Assembly (NCBI RefSeq): GCF_004322855.1
Contig: NZ_CP036402.1
Span: 124,001-188,000, forward strand
Direction of reading: 5' to 3'
Length of the DNA stretch: 64,000 nt
DNA from: Egibacter rhizosphaerae
GTDB lineage: Bacteria > Actinomycetota > Nitriliruptoria > Euzebyales > Egibacteraceae
The translations under genes and the position numbers were made by a program. Numbering within the stretch: position 1 is the first letter of the stretch; every line of letters starts with the position of its first letter. Below the pieces are notes generated by a model, which was given only the letters and a program-made list of their open reading frames with translations, was not told where the DNA came from and did not search any database. Shown here in pieces: positions 49,228 through 57,473 of the stretch.

Positions 49228-50589
49228 CTACTCGGTGTTGCCGGCGAGGGCGCCTTCCGGATAGCCGGCCATGCCGTGCTCGTGGACGTCGAGGCCCTCC
49301 TCCTCCAGGGCGCCGTCGTCGACCCGCAGGAGCCCGGCCGACTTGAGCGCGTAGCAGACGACCGCGGTCATCAACGCGACGAACACGGTCACCGCGACGG
49401 TCCCGATGATCGCCCAAGAGGCCAGATCGAAGCCACCGCCGTAGAACAACCCTCCGTCGACCGCGTAGAACCCGACCCACCAGGTCCCGAGAACACCGCA
49501 GACGCCGTGCACGCTGAAGGCGCCGACGGCGTCGTCGACTCCCATCCGCTCGACGAGCGGCACCGCGATCGAGACGAGGATGCCCGCGACGAGCCCCACG
49601 AGGATCGCGGCGTACGGCTCCACGAGGTCCGCACCGGCGGTGATCCCGACGAGGCCGGCCAGCAGGCCGTTGCCGGTCATCGACACGTCCGTCTTCCCGC
49701 CCGAGCGGATCGCCGAAATCACCGCGGCGGTGATCGCCCCCGCGCTGGCCGCGAGCGCCGTGGTCAGCAGGACCGGGCCGATCTCGAGGAACAGGGGGCC
49801 GTCGATCGTGTCGGGATCCGGCAACACCGAGCCCCCGTTGAACCCGAACCAGCCGAAGAAGAGCAGGAACACGCCCAGGATCGCGAGTGGCGAGGAGTGC
49901 CCCGGCGTGATCCGCGCCTTGCCCCGATCGTCGTACTTCCCGGGCCGCGGGCCGAGGATCGCGGCCGCGGTGATGGCCGCCACGCCCCCGGTGAGGTGAA
50001 CGATCGTGGACCCGGCGAAGTCGACGAAGCCACCCTCCTCGAGCCAGCCACCGCCCCAACCCCAGTGCCCCACGACCGGGTAGATCACGGCGGTCATCAC
50101 GAGCGTGAGGACCATGAAGCCCCAGAGGTTCATCCGCCCCGCGACCGCGCCGGACACGATCGTCGCGGCGGTCGCCGCGAACACGGCGTCGAACATGAAC
50201 TCGCTCGACAGGAACGCGAAGTCGCCCAGCTCCGCTCCGTACGTGCCCGGGACGATGAAGAACTCGTTGGTCCCGAACAGCCCTCCGGCGCTCACGCCGT
50301 AGTGCAAGCCCCAGCCGACGGCGAAGTAGGCGATGAACGTGATGGAGATCACCATCATGTTCTTCATCATGATGTTCGCGGCGTTGTTCGAGGCCGTGAG
50401 ACCGGCCTCGAGCATCGAGAAGCCCGGATGCATCAGGAAGACCAGCACCATCACCAGCAGGTAGAAGGTCACCGTGGTCTCTGTGTGCACGTCGAGCGCG
50501 TCCTGCGCGAGCGCGGGCGCAGCCATGGCGATCAGCAAGCCCGCCAGCAGCGCTCCCACGACGAGCACGCGTCGTGTCGTTCGCCTCAT
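49228..50589 (-). CDS. amt: ammonium transporter
   Basis: Inner-membrane ammonium channel, 453 residues. A cleavable signal-like segment (residues 1-28, ending APALAQD) is followed by 11 helices. The two pore histidines lie in STIVHLTGGVAA and AFSVHGVCGVLGTWWVG; FLMHPGFSMLEAGL and NNAANIMMKN are typical Amt segments. The C-terminal tail ends with HEHGMAGYPEG, a conserved tail region that contacts PII proteins in this family. ATG with GAGG upstream. No glnK/glnB adjacent in the window. Expression is predicted to be under GlnR (box at 50683). Confidence 0.96.
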   Translation of the reverse strand: MRRTTRRVLVVGALLAGLLIAMAAPALAQDALDVHTETTVTFYLLVMVLVFLMHPGFSMLEAGLTASNNAANIMMKNMMVISITFIAYFAVGWGLHYGVSAGGLFGTNEFFIVPGTYGAELGDFAFLSSEFMFDAVFAATAATIVSGAVAGRMNLWGFMVLTLVMTAVIYPVVGHWGWGGGWLEEGGFVDFAGSTIVHLTGGVAAITAAAILGPRPGKYDDRGKARITPGHSSPLAILGVFLLFFGWFGFNGGSVLPDPDTIDGPLFLEIGPVLLTTALAASAGAITAAVISAIRSGGKTDVSMTGNGLLAGLVGITAGADLVEPYAAILVGLVAGILVSIAVPLVERMGVDDAVGAFSVHGVCGVLGTWWVGFYAVDGGLFYGGGFDLASWAIIGTVAVTVFVALMTAVVCYALKSAGLLRVDDGALEEEGLDVHEHGMAGYPEGALAGNTE

Positions 50590-50655
50590 CCTCGTTGCCT
50601 CCCCTCATAGCTGGGCCCTCGCCGAGCGTGGGCCGTCGACCGTCCCGGCGAGCGC

Positions 50656-50661
50656 AAGCTA
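50656..50661 (-). promoter_or_regulatory. -10 element TAGCTT of amt
   Basis: Minus-strand hexamer exactly 21 bp after the GlnR box, as before glnA; 66 nt before the amt ATG. Confidence 0.5.
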
Positions 50662-50682
50662 GGCAGGGGCTGCTGCAGGGCC

Positions 50683-50709
50683 GTCACCAGGACGTTTCCT
50701 CCCGGTAAA
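50683..50709 (-). promoter_or_regulatory. GlnR-type operator upstream of amt
   Basis: On the minus strand TTTAC-N6-GAAAC-N6-GTGAC: central half-site perfect, outer half-sites 4/5 and 5/5 to gTnAC. Centre about 47 bp before the inferred amt start site, identical to glnA. It also lies about 84 bp before the divergent nadE start. Confidence 0.72.
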
Positions 50710-50792
50710 ACCTGGAGCTGTCTCGACACGCGCACGCATGCTGCGCGATCCTGGCCCCGCCCCCGAACGGACCCGGCCCGAAGGAAACCGCG

Positions 50793-52487
50793 ATGCGCGT
50801 GGCCCTCTGCCAGTTCAACCCGACCGTCGGCGACCTCGGGGGCAACCTCGCCGCGTTGCTGGGGGGATATCGGCGGGCGGTCGACGCGGGCGCCGATCTC
50901 GTGGTCACCGGCGAGCTCGGCCTCACCGGATACCCGCCCGAGGACCTGGTCACCAAGCCCGCCTTCGTCCGCGCCACGGCGCGCGGGCTCGAGGAGCTCG
51001 CCGCTTCAACCGGCTCCGTGACGCTGGTGGTCGGTTTCGTCGAGGACGTGCAGGGCGAGGACGAGACCACGGTCGACACGGTGATGAGCGAGGCCGAGAC
51101 GACCCGCACGCTGGCCAACGCTGCCGCAGTGCTGCGCGACGGTCGGATCGTGGACGTGTACCGCAAGCAGCGCATCCCCAACTACGGCGTGTTCGACGAG
51201 GCCCGCTACTTCCAGCCCGGATCCGGGACCCTCCTGCTGGAGGTCCCCAGCCACGGAACCCGGTCGTGCCGCGTCGGCGTCACCATCTGCGAGGACCTCT
51301 GGGGGGACGGCGGACCGTTGCCCGCCACCGCCGCCGCCGGCGCGGACGTCCTGCTCAGCTTGAACGCGAGCCCCTACCAGCGGGGCAAGCGCGAACAGCG
51401 CGAACACTGGGCCGTGCATCACGCTCGGTCGACGGGGACGTGGCTAGTCTACTGCAACCTGGTCGGCGGCCAGGACGAGGTGGTGTTCGACGGGGACTCG
51501 TTCGTGGTCGCACCCGACGGCGCCGTCACCGCCCGGGGTGCGCAGTTCACCGAGGACATCGTGCTGACCGAGGTCGGGCCGGCGGCGTCCGCGGTCCCCA
51601 CGACCGCCACGCGGCTCGAGCCCGAGACGGCCATCTACGACGCCCTGGTCCTCGGCACCCGCGACTACCTGGGCAAGAACGGCTTCGCCGACGCGATCGT
51701 CGGCGTGTCCGGTGGGATCGATTCCGCGCTCGCCGCCGCGATCGCCGTCGACGCCCTGGGACCCGCTCGGGTGACGTGCGTCGCGATGCCCTCGCCGTAC
51801 AGCTCGCAAGGCTCCCTGGAGGACGCCGAGGCGCTGGCCTCGCTCCTTGGCACCCCCTATCGGGTCCTGCCGATCGAGGGCCCCATGAAGGCCTTCGAGG
51901 AGGCCCTCGCGCCCGTGTTCGCCGGCACAGAGCCCGACGTCGCCGAGGAGAACCTGCAGAGCCGCATCCGTGGCGCCCTGCTCATGGCGCAGTCGAACAA
52001 GTTCGGCGCCCTGCTGCTCGCGGCGGGCAACAAGAGCGAGTACGCGGTCGGCTACGCGACCCTCTACGGCGACATGGCCGGGGGCCTCGCTGTCCTCAAG
52101 GACGTGGACAAGACCACGGTCTGGGCACTCGCACGGCGCCGCAACGGTGGTCGTCGAGAGGGTTGGCTGGGTCCGGACGGTCCGGCGATCCCCGAGCGTT
52201 CGATCACGAAGCCCCCGTCGGCCGAGCTACGGCCGGACCAGCAGGACACGGACTCACTCCCGCCGTACGAGGTCCTCGACCCGGTGCTGCGCGGCTACGT
52301 GGAGGAGGCGCGCTCAGTCGACGAGCTCGTCGCCGACGGCTTCGACCGCCACGTCGTGCGCGAGGTCGCCCGCCTCGTCGACGGTGCGGAGTACAAGCGC
52401 CGTCAGGCGCCGCCCGGGATCAAGGTCACCGCGCGGGCCTTCGGCCGCGATCGACGCTGGCCGATCACGCAGGCGTGGCCCGGCTGA
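50793..52487 (+). CDS. nadE: glutamine-dependent NAD+ synthetase
   Basis: Amidates deamido-NAD with ammonia taken from glutamine. 564 residues: the N-terminal nitrilase-like glutaminase has the Glu-Lys-Cys triad (ELGLTGYPPEDL; YRKQRIPNYGVFDE; VGVTICEDLWG), and the C-terminal synthetase has the P-loop GVSGGIDSALAAA, NLQSRIRG, GNKSEYAVGY and ITKPPSAELRPDQQDTDSLP. ATG with GAAGGAAA upstream. Divergent from amt across a GlnR box; a glutamine consumer in this position is notable but regulation is not shown. The 3' end overlaps the convergent EAL gene by 23 bp. Confidence 0.96.
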   Translation: MRVALCQFNPTVGDLGGNLAALLGGYRRAVDAGADLVVTGELGLTGYPPEDLVTKPAFVRATARGLEELAASTGSVTLVVGFVEDVQGEDETTVDTVMSEAETTRTLANAAAVLRDGRIVDVYRKQRIPNYGVFDEARYFQPGSGTLLLEVPSHGTRSCRVGVTICEDLWGDGGPLPATAAAGADVLLSLNASPYQRGKREQREHWAVHHARSTGTWLVYCNLVGGQDEVVFDGDSFVVAPDGAVTARGAQFTEDIVLTEVGPAASAVPTTATRLEPETAIYDALVLGTRDYLGKNGFADAIVGVSGGIDSALAAAIAVDALGPARVTCVAMPSPYSSQGSLEDAEALASLLGTPYRVLPIEGPMKAFEEALAPVFAGTEPDVAEENLQSRIRGALLMAQSNKFGALLLAAGNKSEYAVGYATLYGDMAGGLAVLKDVDKTTVWALARRRNGGRREGWLGPDGPAIPERSITKPPSAELRPDQQDTDSLPPYEVLDPVLRGYVEEARSVDELVADGFDRHVVREVARLVDGAEYKRRQAPPGIKVTARAFGRDRRWPITQAWPG

Positions 52488-53610
52488 ACGACCCCATGTC
52501 CTGCACGTCCCCCCGGCCACCCGACTCACGTGGTCGGTGCAGCGGCGCGGTCTCGCCCTCACCGAGGCGCCCCGCGAGCGATAGCGGGGGCTCCAGCGCG
52601 AGCGGCCCCGGCGGCCGCAGATAGTAACCCTGGCCGTACCGCACGCCGAGGAACCGCAGGGCGTCGAGCTCGCGTCCGGTCTCGATGCCCTCCGCGACCA
52701 CTTCGGCGTCGATCGCGGACGCGAACGACCGGAGGCTGAAGCCCAGGGCGCGCAGGAACGAGTCCGAGTCGATGTCACTGGTGAGCGTCGTGTCGAGCTT
52801 GACGATGTCCGGAGCCAGCCGCAGCACGTGCCGCATGCTGGCGAAGCCCGATCCCGTGTCGTCGACGGCGAGCCGCGCACCCCGCGCGCGCAGTCGGTCC
52901 ACGGCAGCGTTCAGGGCGGCGTAGTCGCTGACCTCGGCGTGCTCGGTGATCTCGAGTACCAGCCGATCGACGGGCACGTCGGCCAACGCACGGGCGAGCT
53001 CGTCGCTGGCGGCCGCTGCGGGGCTGACGTTCACCGATAGGTAGGCCGACGCGGGGAGCTGATCCAGAACCTCGACGGCACGGCGGACGGCGAGCACCTC
53101 CAGGGGGATCCCGAGCCCCAGGGTGGCGGCATGCGCGAACCAGACGTCCGGCGGGTTCTGTGGAGGCTCGGGGAAGCGCGAGAGCGCCTCCACACCGACC
53201 ACGTCCCCGGTGGCCAGGTCGACGATCGGCTGGTAGACGATCCGCAGGTGGCCCCGCTCGAGGACGGTGCGGATCCCCGCCTCACACTCCCGGTCCACGG
53301 TCGTGACGTCGATCGCCTCGGCCAGTTCGCCGTCGACGAACCGCGCGATGAGCCGGACGATCCGCTCGGTGTCGGAACTCAGGCGGGCACGCCGGTCGGG
53401 CGCGATCGACAGCCACGCCCGTAGCCGCCCGTCCGGGTAGCAGAGCCGCAGGAGCCGCCCGTGCTCGGGCCGCCGTGGCTCGGCGTGCGGGGGGAGCAAT
53501 TGCACGTCGGCATCGAGCTCCTCGCCCGCCAGGGCGAGGAGCCGAGCAAGCGAGGAGGTCGTGCCAACCGCCCACGGGACGCCGCGGGCGTGCGGGGAAG
53601 GTGATGGCAT
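52465..53610 (-). CDS. EAL-domain cyclic di-GMP phosphodiesterase
   Basis: 381 residues. An N-terminal domain of about 110 residues (LARLLALAGEELDADVQLL; possibly GAF-like) precedes a full EAL domain. The EAL signature is VEALSRF, the metal ligands lie in LSVNVSP, LEITEH and DDTGSGF, the catalytic-lysine segment is DIVKLD, and loop/late motifs are AEGIET and GQGYYL. All expected residues are present, so hydrolytic activity is likely. No membrane helix. A FliA/WhiG-like promoter lies 52-78 bp upstream, suggesting control by an alternative sigma factor. Confidence 0.9.
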   Translation of the reverse strand: MPSPSPHARGVPWAVGTTSSLARLLALAGEELDADVQLLPPHAEPRRPEHGRLLRLCYPDGRLRAWLSIAPDRRARLSSDTERIVRLIARFVDGELAEAIDVTTVDRECEAGIRTVLERGHLRIVYQPIVDLATGDVVGVEALSRFPEPPQNPPDVWFAHAATLGLGIPLEVLAVRRAVEVLDQLPASAYLSVNVSPAAAASDELARALADVPVDRLVLEITEHAEVSDYAALNAAVDRLRARGARLAVDDTGSGFASMRHVLRLAPDIVKLDTTLTSDIDSDSFLRALGFSLRSFASAIDAEVVAEGIETGRELDALRFLGVRYGQGYYLRPPGPLALEPPLSLAGRLGEGETAPLHRPRESGGRGDVQDMGSFSRATPA

Positions 53611-53661
53611 GTGCTCACTCGTCGATACGATCGGGGGCGACCCACACGGGCATTGCCTGAC

Positions 53662-53688
53662 CCGTCGGCGGGCCGCGCACGGAACTTA
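53662..53688 (-). promoter_or_regulatory. FliA/WhiG-type promoter upstream of the EAL gene
   Basis: On the minus strand TAAG-N15-GCCGACGG, close to the WhiG/FliA consensus TAAA-N15-GCCGATAA with the exact spacing. The implied start is about 45 nt before the ATG at 53610. Confidence 0.5.
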
Positions 53689-53778
53689 AGCCGCCGTTCC
53701 CGGGTGCTCATCCGACCGCCTCACGGCGGTCACCGCCCACCCGTTGCCTGCACCGTACACATGGCCACCCGGCCGAGG

Positions 53779-54231
53779 TCAAGGACCTTCGCGCTCGCCG
53801 TCCTCGCTGCGAAGGAGCAGGGTGACCGGACCGTCGGCGGCGAGGTCAACGGTCATGTACGCCCCGAACCGACCGGTCGCGACGGGGACCGAGAGCGCCG
53901 CGCAGTACGCGTCGTAGAGCTCCTCGCCCTGCTCGGGCCCCGCGGCCGCGGTGAACGAAGGACGCCGCCCCTTGCGGGTGTCGCCGTACAGCGTGAACTG
54001 CGAAACGGCCAGGATCCCGCCTCCGAGCTCCACCACCGATCGGGCCATGCGGCCGCCCTCGCCGGGGAACACGCGCAGTTGTTCGGTCTTGGCGGCCAGC
54101 CAGCGCGCATCCTCGACCGTGGACCGCTGGCCGACGCCGACCAGGACGGCGAGACCAGGGCCGATGGAGCCGGTGATCTCACCGTCCGCGGACACCGCCG
54201 CCCGGGTCACGCGCTGGATCACCAGGCGCAT
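53779..54231 (-). CDS. dtd: D-aminoacyl-tRNA deacylase
   Basis: Frees tRNA from D-amino acids and glycine mischarged on tRNA-Ala. 150 residues, normal length. Starts MRLVIQRVTRAAVSADGE and has the SQFTLYGDTRKGRRPSF motif and the C-terminal cis-Gly-Pro motif DGPVTLLL. The ATG at 54231 lies 13 bp inside the end of the upstream binding-protein gene; no distinct ribosome site, so translation is probably coupled. Confidence 0.94.
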   Translation of the reverse strand: MRLVIQRVTRAAVSADGEITGSIGPGLAVLVGVGQRSTVEDARWLAAKTEQLRVFPGEGGRMARSVVELGGGILAVSQFTLYGDTRKGRRPSFTAAAGPEQGEELYDAYCAALSVPVATGRFGAYMTVDLAADGPVTLLLRSEDGEREGP

Positions 54232-55085
54232 GGTGACGCCGAGTCGGCCGCCGACGGGGTGTCGGCACACCGGGTGCCGCGATGCCGACCGACGTCTGCC
54301 ACCACCCCGGTGAGCTCGCGCAGGCCCGCGGCCGTGCGGGGGCCGTGCCACGTCAGCGCCTCGCCATCGACGAACCGTGCCGCGCACCCGCCGGTGAGCT
54401 CGGCCACCGCATCGAGATCCTCGGTGCCGAACGCGTAGGGCTCGCTGGGCAGCAACACGACGTCCGGCGCGGCGGCGGCAACGCGCTCCCGATCGACCCG
54501 TGGCCAGCGCTCGTCGCCCTCGACGACCTCGGTGAGTGCGTTACGCAGCCCCGCGGCGTGCAGCAGATCGCTCGAGTAGGTGTCGGGGCCGGCGGCGATC
54601 CACGGCTTCCGCCAGACCAGGAGCAGGACGCGGGGCCAGGCTCCGGCGCTCGGCGCGTCGGCGAGTGCCCGTTCGAGCTCGGCGGCGAGCGGCTCCGCGT
54701 CGATGCCGAGCGCCTCCCCCACCCCGCGCATCATCGCGGGCACGTCCGCCACACGACGCGGGAACGTCTCGTGGACCGCGATGCCCTCGGCCCGCAGCCG
54801 CTCGAGATCGCCGGAGCGGTTCTCCTCGGTGTTCGCGAGGACGAGGTCGGGCCGTAACGCCACCGTTCGGGCAAGGTGCGGCGTCTTCGTCCCCGCGAGT
54901 CGGGCGACCCCGGCGGGGGCCCCGTGTCGACACCAGTCGGTCACCCCGACCAGGCGCGGGCCCGCACCGAGCCGGGCCGCGAGGTCGGTCAGGCTGGGCA
55001 CGAGCGAGACGACGCGTTCGGGCTGCCCCGCACCGGCGCGGGTGTACCCGGCGGCGTCGGCGCTGTCGCCTGCCGGGCCGCTCAC
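54219..55085 (-). CDS. cobalamin-type substrate-binding protein lacking a signal peptide
   Basis: 288 residues with the class III binding-protein fold of BtuF: RVVSLVPSLTDLAARLGAGPRLVGVTDWC at the start, ALRPDLVLANTEENR, a long connecting helix, and WPRVDRERVAAAAPDVVLLPSEPY. There is no signal peptide or lipobox, so it should stay in the cytosol, unlike transport BtuF. Its GTG start overlaps the stop of the pduO-type adenosyltransferase (GTGA, 55082-55085). It may bind or sense corrinoid for that enzyme; inferred from position. Confidence 0.82.
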   Translation of the reverse strand: MSGPAGDSADAAGYTRAGAGQPERVVSLVPSLTDLAARLGAGPRLVGVTDWCRHGAPAGVARLAGTKTPHLARTVALRPDLVLANTEENRSGDLERLRAEGIAVHETFPRRVADVPAMMRGVGEALGIDAEPLAAELERALADAPSAGAWPRVLLLVWRKPWIAAGPDTYSSDLLHAAGLRNALTEVVEGDERWPRVDRERVAAAAPDVVLLPSEPYAFGTEDLDAVAELTGGCAARFVDGEALTWHGPRTAAGLRELTGVVADVGRHRGTRCADTPSAADSASPCAW

Positions 55086-55639
55086 CGGTCTCGCGTGGGG
55101 GTGTGGGCGCCTCCCTCGACCGCGCGGGCGAGCACGAAGAGGTAGTCGGACAGCCGGTTCAGGTAGCGCAACGCGACGTCGTCGGGGAGGATCTCCGCTC
55201 GATACATGGCGCTCACCTGGCGCTCGGCCCGCCGCACCACCGTGCGCGCCAGGTCGATCGCGGCACCGGCACGGCTCCCACCGGGGACCGTGAACTCCTG
55301 GGGGAGCGGGTAGCGGTCGGTGGTCTCGTCGATCCGCGCTTCCAGCGTCTCGACCATGGAATCGGTGCAGCGCGACACGCCCGGCTCCAGACGGCCCCAG
55401 TTGCTGGGATCGGTCGCGAGCTGCGCGCCGACGACGAAAAGCTCACGTTGGAGTTCGAGCACCCGTTCGTGCCACTCCCGCTGCGCATCGGTGGCGAGCT
55501 CGGCGCGCGCCAAGCCCAACGCGCTGACGGCTTCGTCGGTCGTGCCGTACGCGTCGGTGCGGGCATCGTGCTTGTCGACGCGGCCACCGAACAAGAGTCC
55601 CGTGGTGCCGTCGTCCCCGCGGCGTGTGTATAGCTTCAC
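55082..55639 (-). CDS. pduO: PduO-type cob(I)alamin adenosyltransferase
   Basis: Makes adenosylcobalamin from ATP and cob(I)alamin. 185 residues from the GTG at 55639 (AGGAG, 6 nt), giving MKLYTRRGDDGTTG. ATP-site motif TRRGDDGTTGLLFGGRVDKHD, the RTVVRRAERQV helix and YLNRLSDYLFVLAR are the PduO signatures. Start of a probable operon with the BtuF-like gene and dtd. No cobalamin riboswitch was recognised upstream. Confidence 0.94.
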   Translation of the reverse strand: MKLYTRRGDDGTTGLLFGGRVDKHDARTDAYGTTDEAVSALGLARAELATDAQREWHERVLELQRELFVVGAQLATDPSNWGRLEPGVSRCTDSMVETLEARIDETTDRYPLPQEFTVPGGSRAGAAIDLARTVVRRAERQVSAMYRAEILPDDVALRYLNRLSDYLFVLARAVEGGAHTPTRDR

Positions 55640-55737
55640 GCGACGCTCCTGACGGGTCGGGTCCACGTCGTGAAGTCTAGACCGCCGCCCGTCGACATCC
55701 GTCCGCCCGGTGGCTTCCCCCCGGTCTCGGGCTGCAG

Positions 55738-55743
55738 TACGCT
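55738..55743 (+). promoter_or_regulatory. -10 element TACGCT of the small gene at 55853
   Basis: TANNNT 110 nt before the GTG; the start site would fall at about 55750, at the base of a hairpin. Confidence 0.35.
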
Positions 55744-55749
55744 GTGGCC

Positions 55750-55776
55750 TGGAACCTCAGGGGGCCGGGGGTTCCA
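55750..55776 (+). repeat. leader hairpin before the 78-residue protein
   Basis: TGGAACC (55750-55756) pairs exactly with GGTTCCA (55770-55776) around a G-rich 13-nt loop, at the very 5' end of the predicted transcript. Confidence 0.5.
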
Positions 55777-55852
55777 TCCTGGGGGGCCGGCGCCGACCTG
55801 CCGCGAACCCTCCGATCGATCCGCAGAAGCGTCCGACCGTCGAGGGGCTGCC

Positions 55853-56089
55853 GTGACCGAAACCGCCCGCCGCCACTTCCGAGTCCTCACCCGCACGCGC
55901 GGCGGCTCCGCAGGCGGAACGATGTACGACGTGCAGTTGCAGGCCCAGGACACCGGCAACCTGCTGTGGGCGCAGACGTTCAGCCACCAGGCGGAGGCGG
56001 AGGCGTACGAGGCGACCGTCACCGGCGACCTCGAGACCCTCGACGACGCCACGTTCCGGCGCAAGTATGGCGTCCCCACCCACCACTGA
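55853..56089 (+). CDS. conserved small protein of unknown function
   Basis: 78 residues, soluble: TARRHFRVLTRTRGGSAGG, then TMYDVQLQAQDTGNLLWAQTFSHQAEAEAYEATVTGDLETLDDATFRRKYG. Alternating hydrophobic strands followed by a helix suggest a small alpha/beta fold. I do not recognise a family. GTG with GAGGGGC upstream; the 3' end overlaps the pabB start by 23 bp in another frame, suggesting cotranscription. The long leader may carry a regulatory structure. Confidence 0.7.
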   Translation: MTETARRHFRVLTRTRGGSAGGTMYDVQLQAQDTGNLLWAQTFSHQAEAEAYEATVTGDLETLDDATFRRKYGVPTHH

Positions 56090-57473
56090 GGCCCGGGTCC
56101 ACTCCCGACGTCAGCGGACCTCGGCGACACCGCTCGACCTGGCCGGCCTCGCGGGTCGCCGCGACACCGCTGCGGTCGTGCGCCGCGGCTGGACCCTCGT
56201 CGTCGGCGAGCCACTCGCTCGGCTCGCGAGCGCGCCCGCGCTCGACGCACTCGCCGAGACGGTCGGTTGGCGCGACACACCCGGTCCCGACGAACCGCCC
56301 TTCCATGGCGGGGCCGTCGGCGCGATCGCCGAGCACGCCGGCGATGCCTGGCTCGACCTGCCGCCGGACCCGAGGCCGCCGGTCGCCGGCCTCGAGGCCC
56401 TGTCCTTCGGTGTCTACGACACGGCCGCGTGCTGGCCCCCCGACGGTGAGGAGGTCACGCTCGTCGCCGCCGACGTGCCGGGGTACAGCCGTGAGCCAGT
56501 CGAGGACCGGCTGGACCGCTTGGCCGCCCAGCTCGACGAGGCCGCCCGGCGTCCACACGCCCGTCAGTCCCCGAGCGTGCGGGGGGAGGCGGCCCGCTGC
56601 TCCCTCGACCGCGAGGCCCACCGAGCCGCCGTCGAGCGCGCGCAGCAATGGATCTCCGCGGGCGACCTGTACCAGCTGAACCTGACGCTGCAGATCGCGG
56701 TGCCGTGGCCCGCGCCGCCGATCGACCTCGCGCACCGCCTGTGGCACGCGAACCCCCACGCGGCACACGCGGCGTGGCTCGACCTCGGCGGTGCCCAGGT
56801 GGCGTCGGTCTCACCCGAGACGTTCCTGCGCACCGAGGGCGATGTCGTGTGGGTCCGCCCCATCAAGGGCACGCGTCCGCGCCACGACGACCCCGCCTCC
56901 GACGCCGGGGCCGCCGACGAGCTGCTCGCCAGCGCGAAGGACCACGCCGAACACGTCATGATCGTCGATCTCGAGCGCAACGATCTCGGGCGGGTGTGCG
57001 CCACCGGTTCGGTGCGGGTGCCAGAGCTCGCGGCCCTCGAGTCGCACCCCACGGTGTGGCACCTCACCTCGACGGTGCGGGGGCGCCTCGCCCGACGGGT
57101 CGGCGTGGCCGACCTCCTCGCGGCGCTGTTCCCGTGCGGGTCGGTGACCGGCGCGCCGAAACGGATGGCCGTCGCGCGCACCCGCCTGCTGGAACCCACC
57201 CGGCGCGGGGTCTACTGCGGCGCGATCGGGACGCTCTCGCGGGGCGGGCTCGAGCTGAGCGTCGGGATCCGCACCGCGACGATCGCACGCGGGGTCGCAC
57301 GCTACGGAGCGGGCGGGGGCATCGTCGCCGACAGCGATCCTGCCGCCGAGCACGAGGAGGCCATGGACAAGGCCGCCGCGTTCGCGCGGGCGACCGGCGC
57401 CCGGCTGCCGAGGGCGGCCTCGCCGAGGGGCCCTCCGGCGCTCCCCCTGCGTCCCGCGGCCGCCGGGTCCTAG
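56067..57473 (+). CDS. pabB: aminodeoxychorismate synthase component I / anthranilate synthase-like
   Basis: Aminates chorismate to 4-amino-4-deoxychorismate for folate. 468 residues; the chorismate-binding domain is complete: VWVRPIKGTRPR (Lys in PIKGT marks PabB rather than the Ala of TrpE), EHVMIVDLERNDLGRVC, HLTSTVRGRL, FPCGSVTGAPK and YCGAIG. The N-terminal domain (to about 190) is divergent. No glutaminase (PabA) gene is adjacent. Start ATG inside the preceding small gene. The stop shares 4 bp with the npdG stop (57470-57473). Confidence 0.9.
   Translation: MASPPTTEARVHSRRQRTSATPLDLAGLAGRRDTAAVVRRGWTLVVGEPLARLASAPALDALAETVGWRDTPGPDEPPFHGGAVGAIAEHAGDAWLDLPPDPRPPVAGLEALSFGVYDTAACWPPDGEEVTLVAADVPGYSREPVEDRLDRLAAQLDEAARRPHARQSPSVRGEAARCSLDREAHRAAVERAQQWISAGDLYQLNLTLQIAVPWPAPPIDLAHRLWHANPHAAHAAWLDLGGAQVASVSPETFLRTEGDVVWVRPIKGTRPRHDDPASDAGAADELLASAKDHAEHVMIVDLERNDLGRVCATGSVRVPELAALESHPTVWHLTSTVRGRLARRVGVADLLAALFPCGSVTGAPKRMAVARTRLLEPTRRGVYCGAIGTLSRGGLELSVGIRTATIARGVARYGAGGGIVADSDPAAEHEEAMDKAAAFARATGARLPRAASPRGPPALPLRPAAAGS

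Noticed and set aside
53611-53778. Cyclic di-GMP riboswitch upstream of the EAL gene
   Set aside because: The conserved GEMM core sequences and stems are not found; the sigma-type promoter explains the conserved-looking part better.
55640-55852. Cobalamin riboswitch between pduO and the small gene
   Set aside because: No B12-box-like sequence on either strand; only a short unrelated hairpin.
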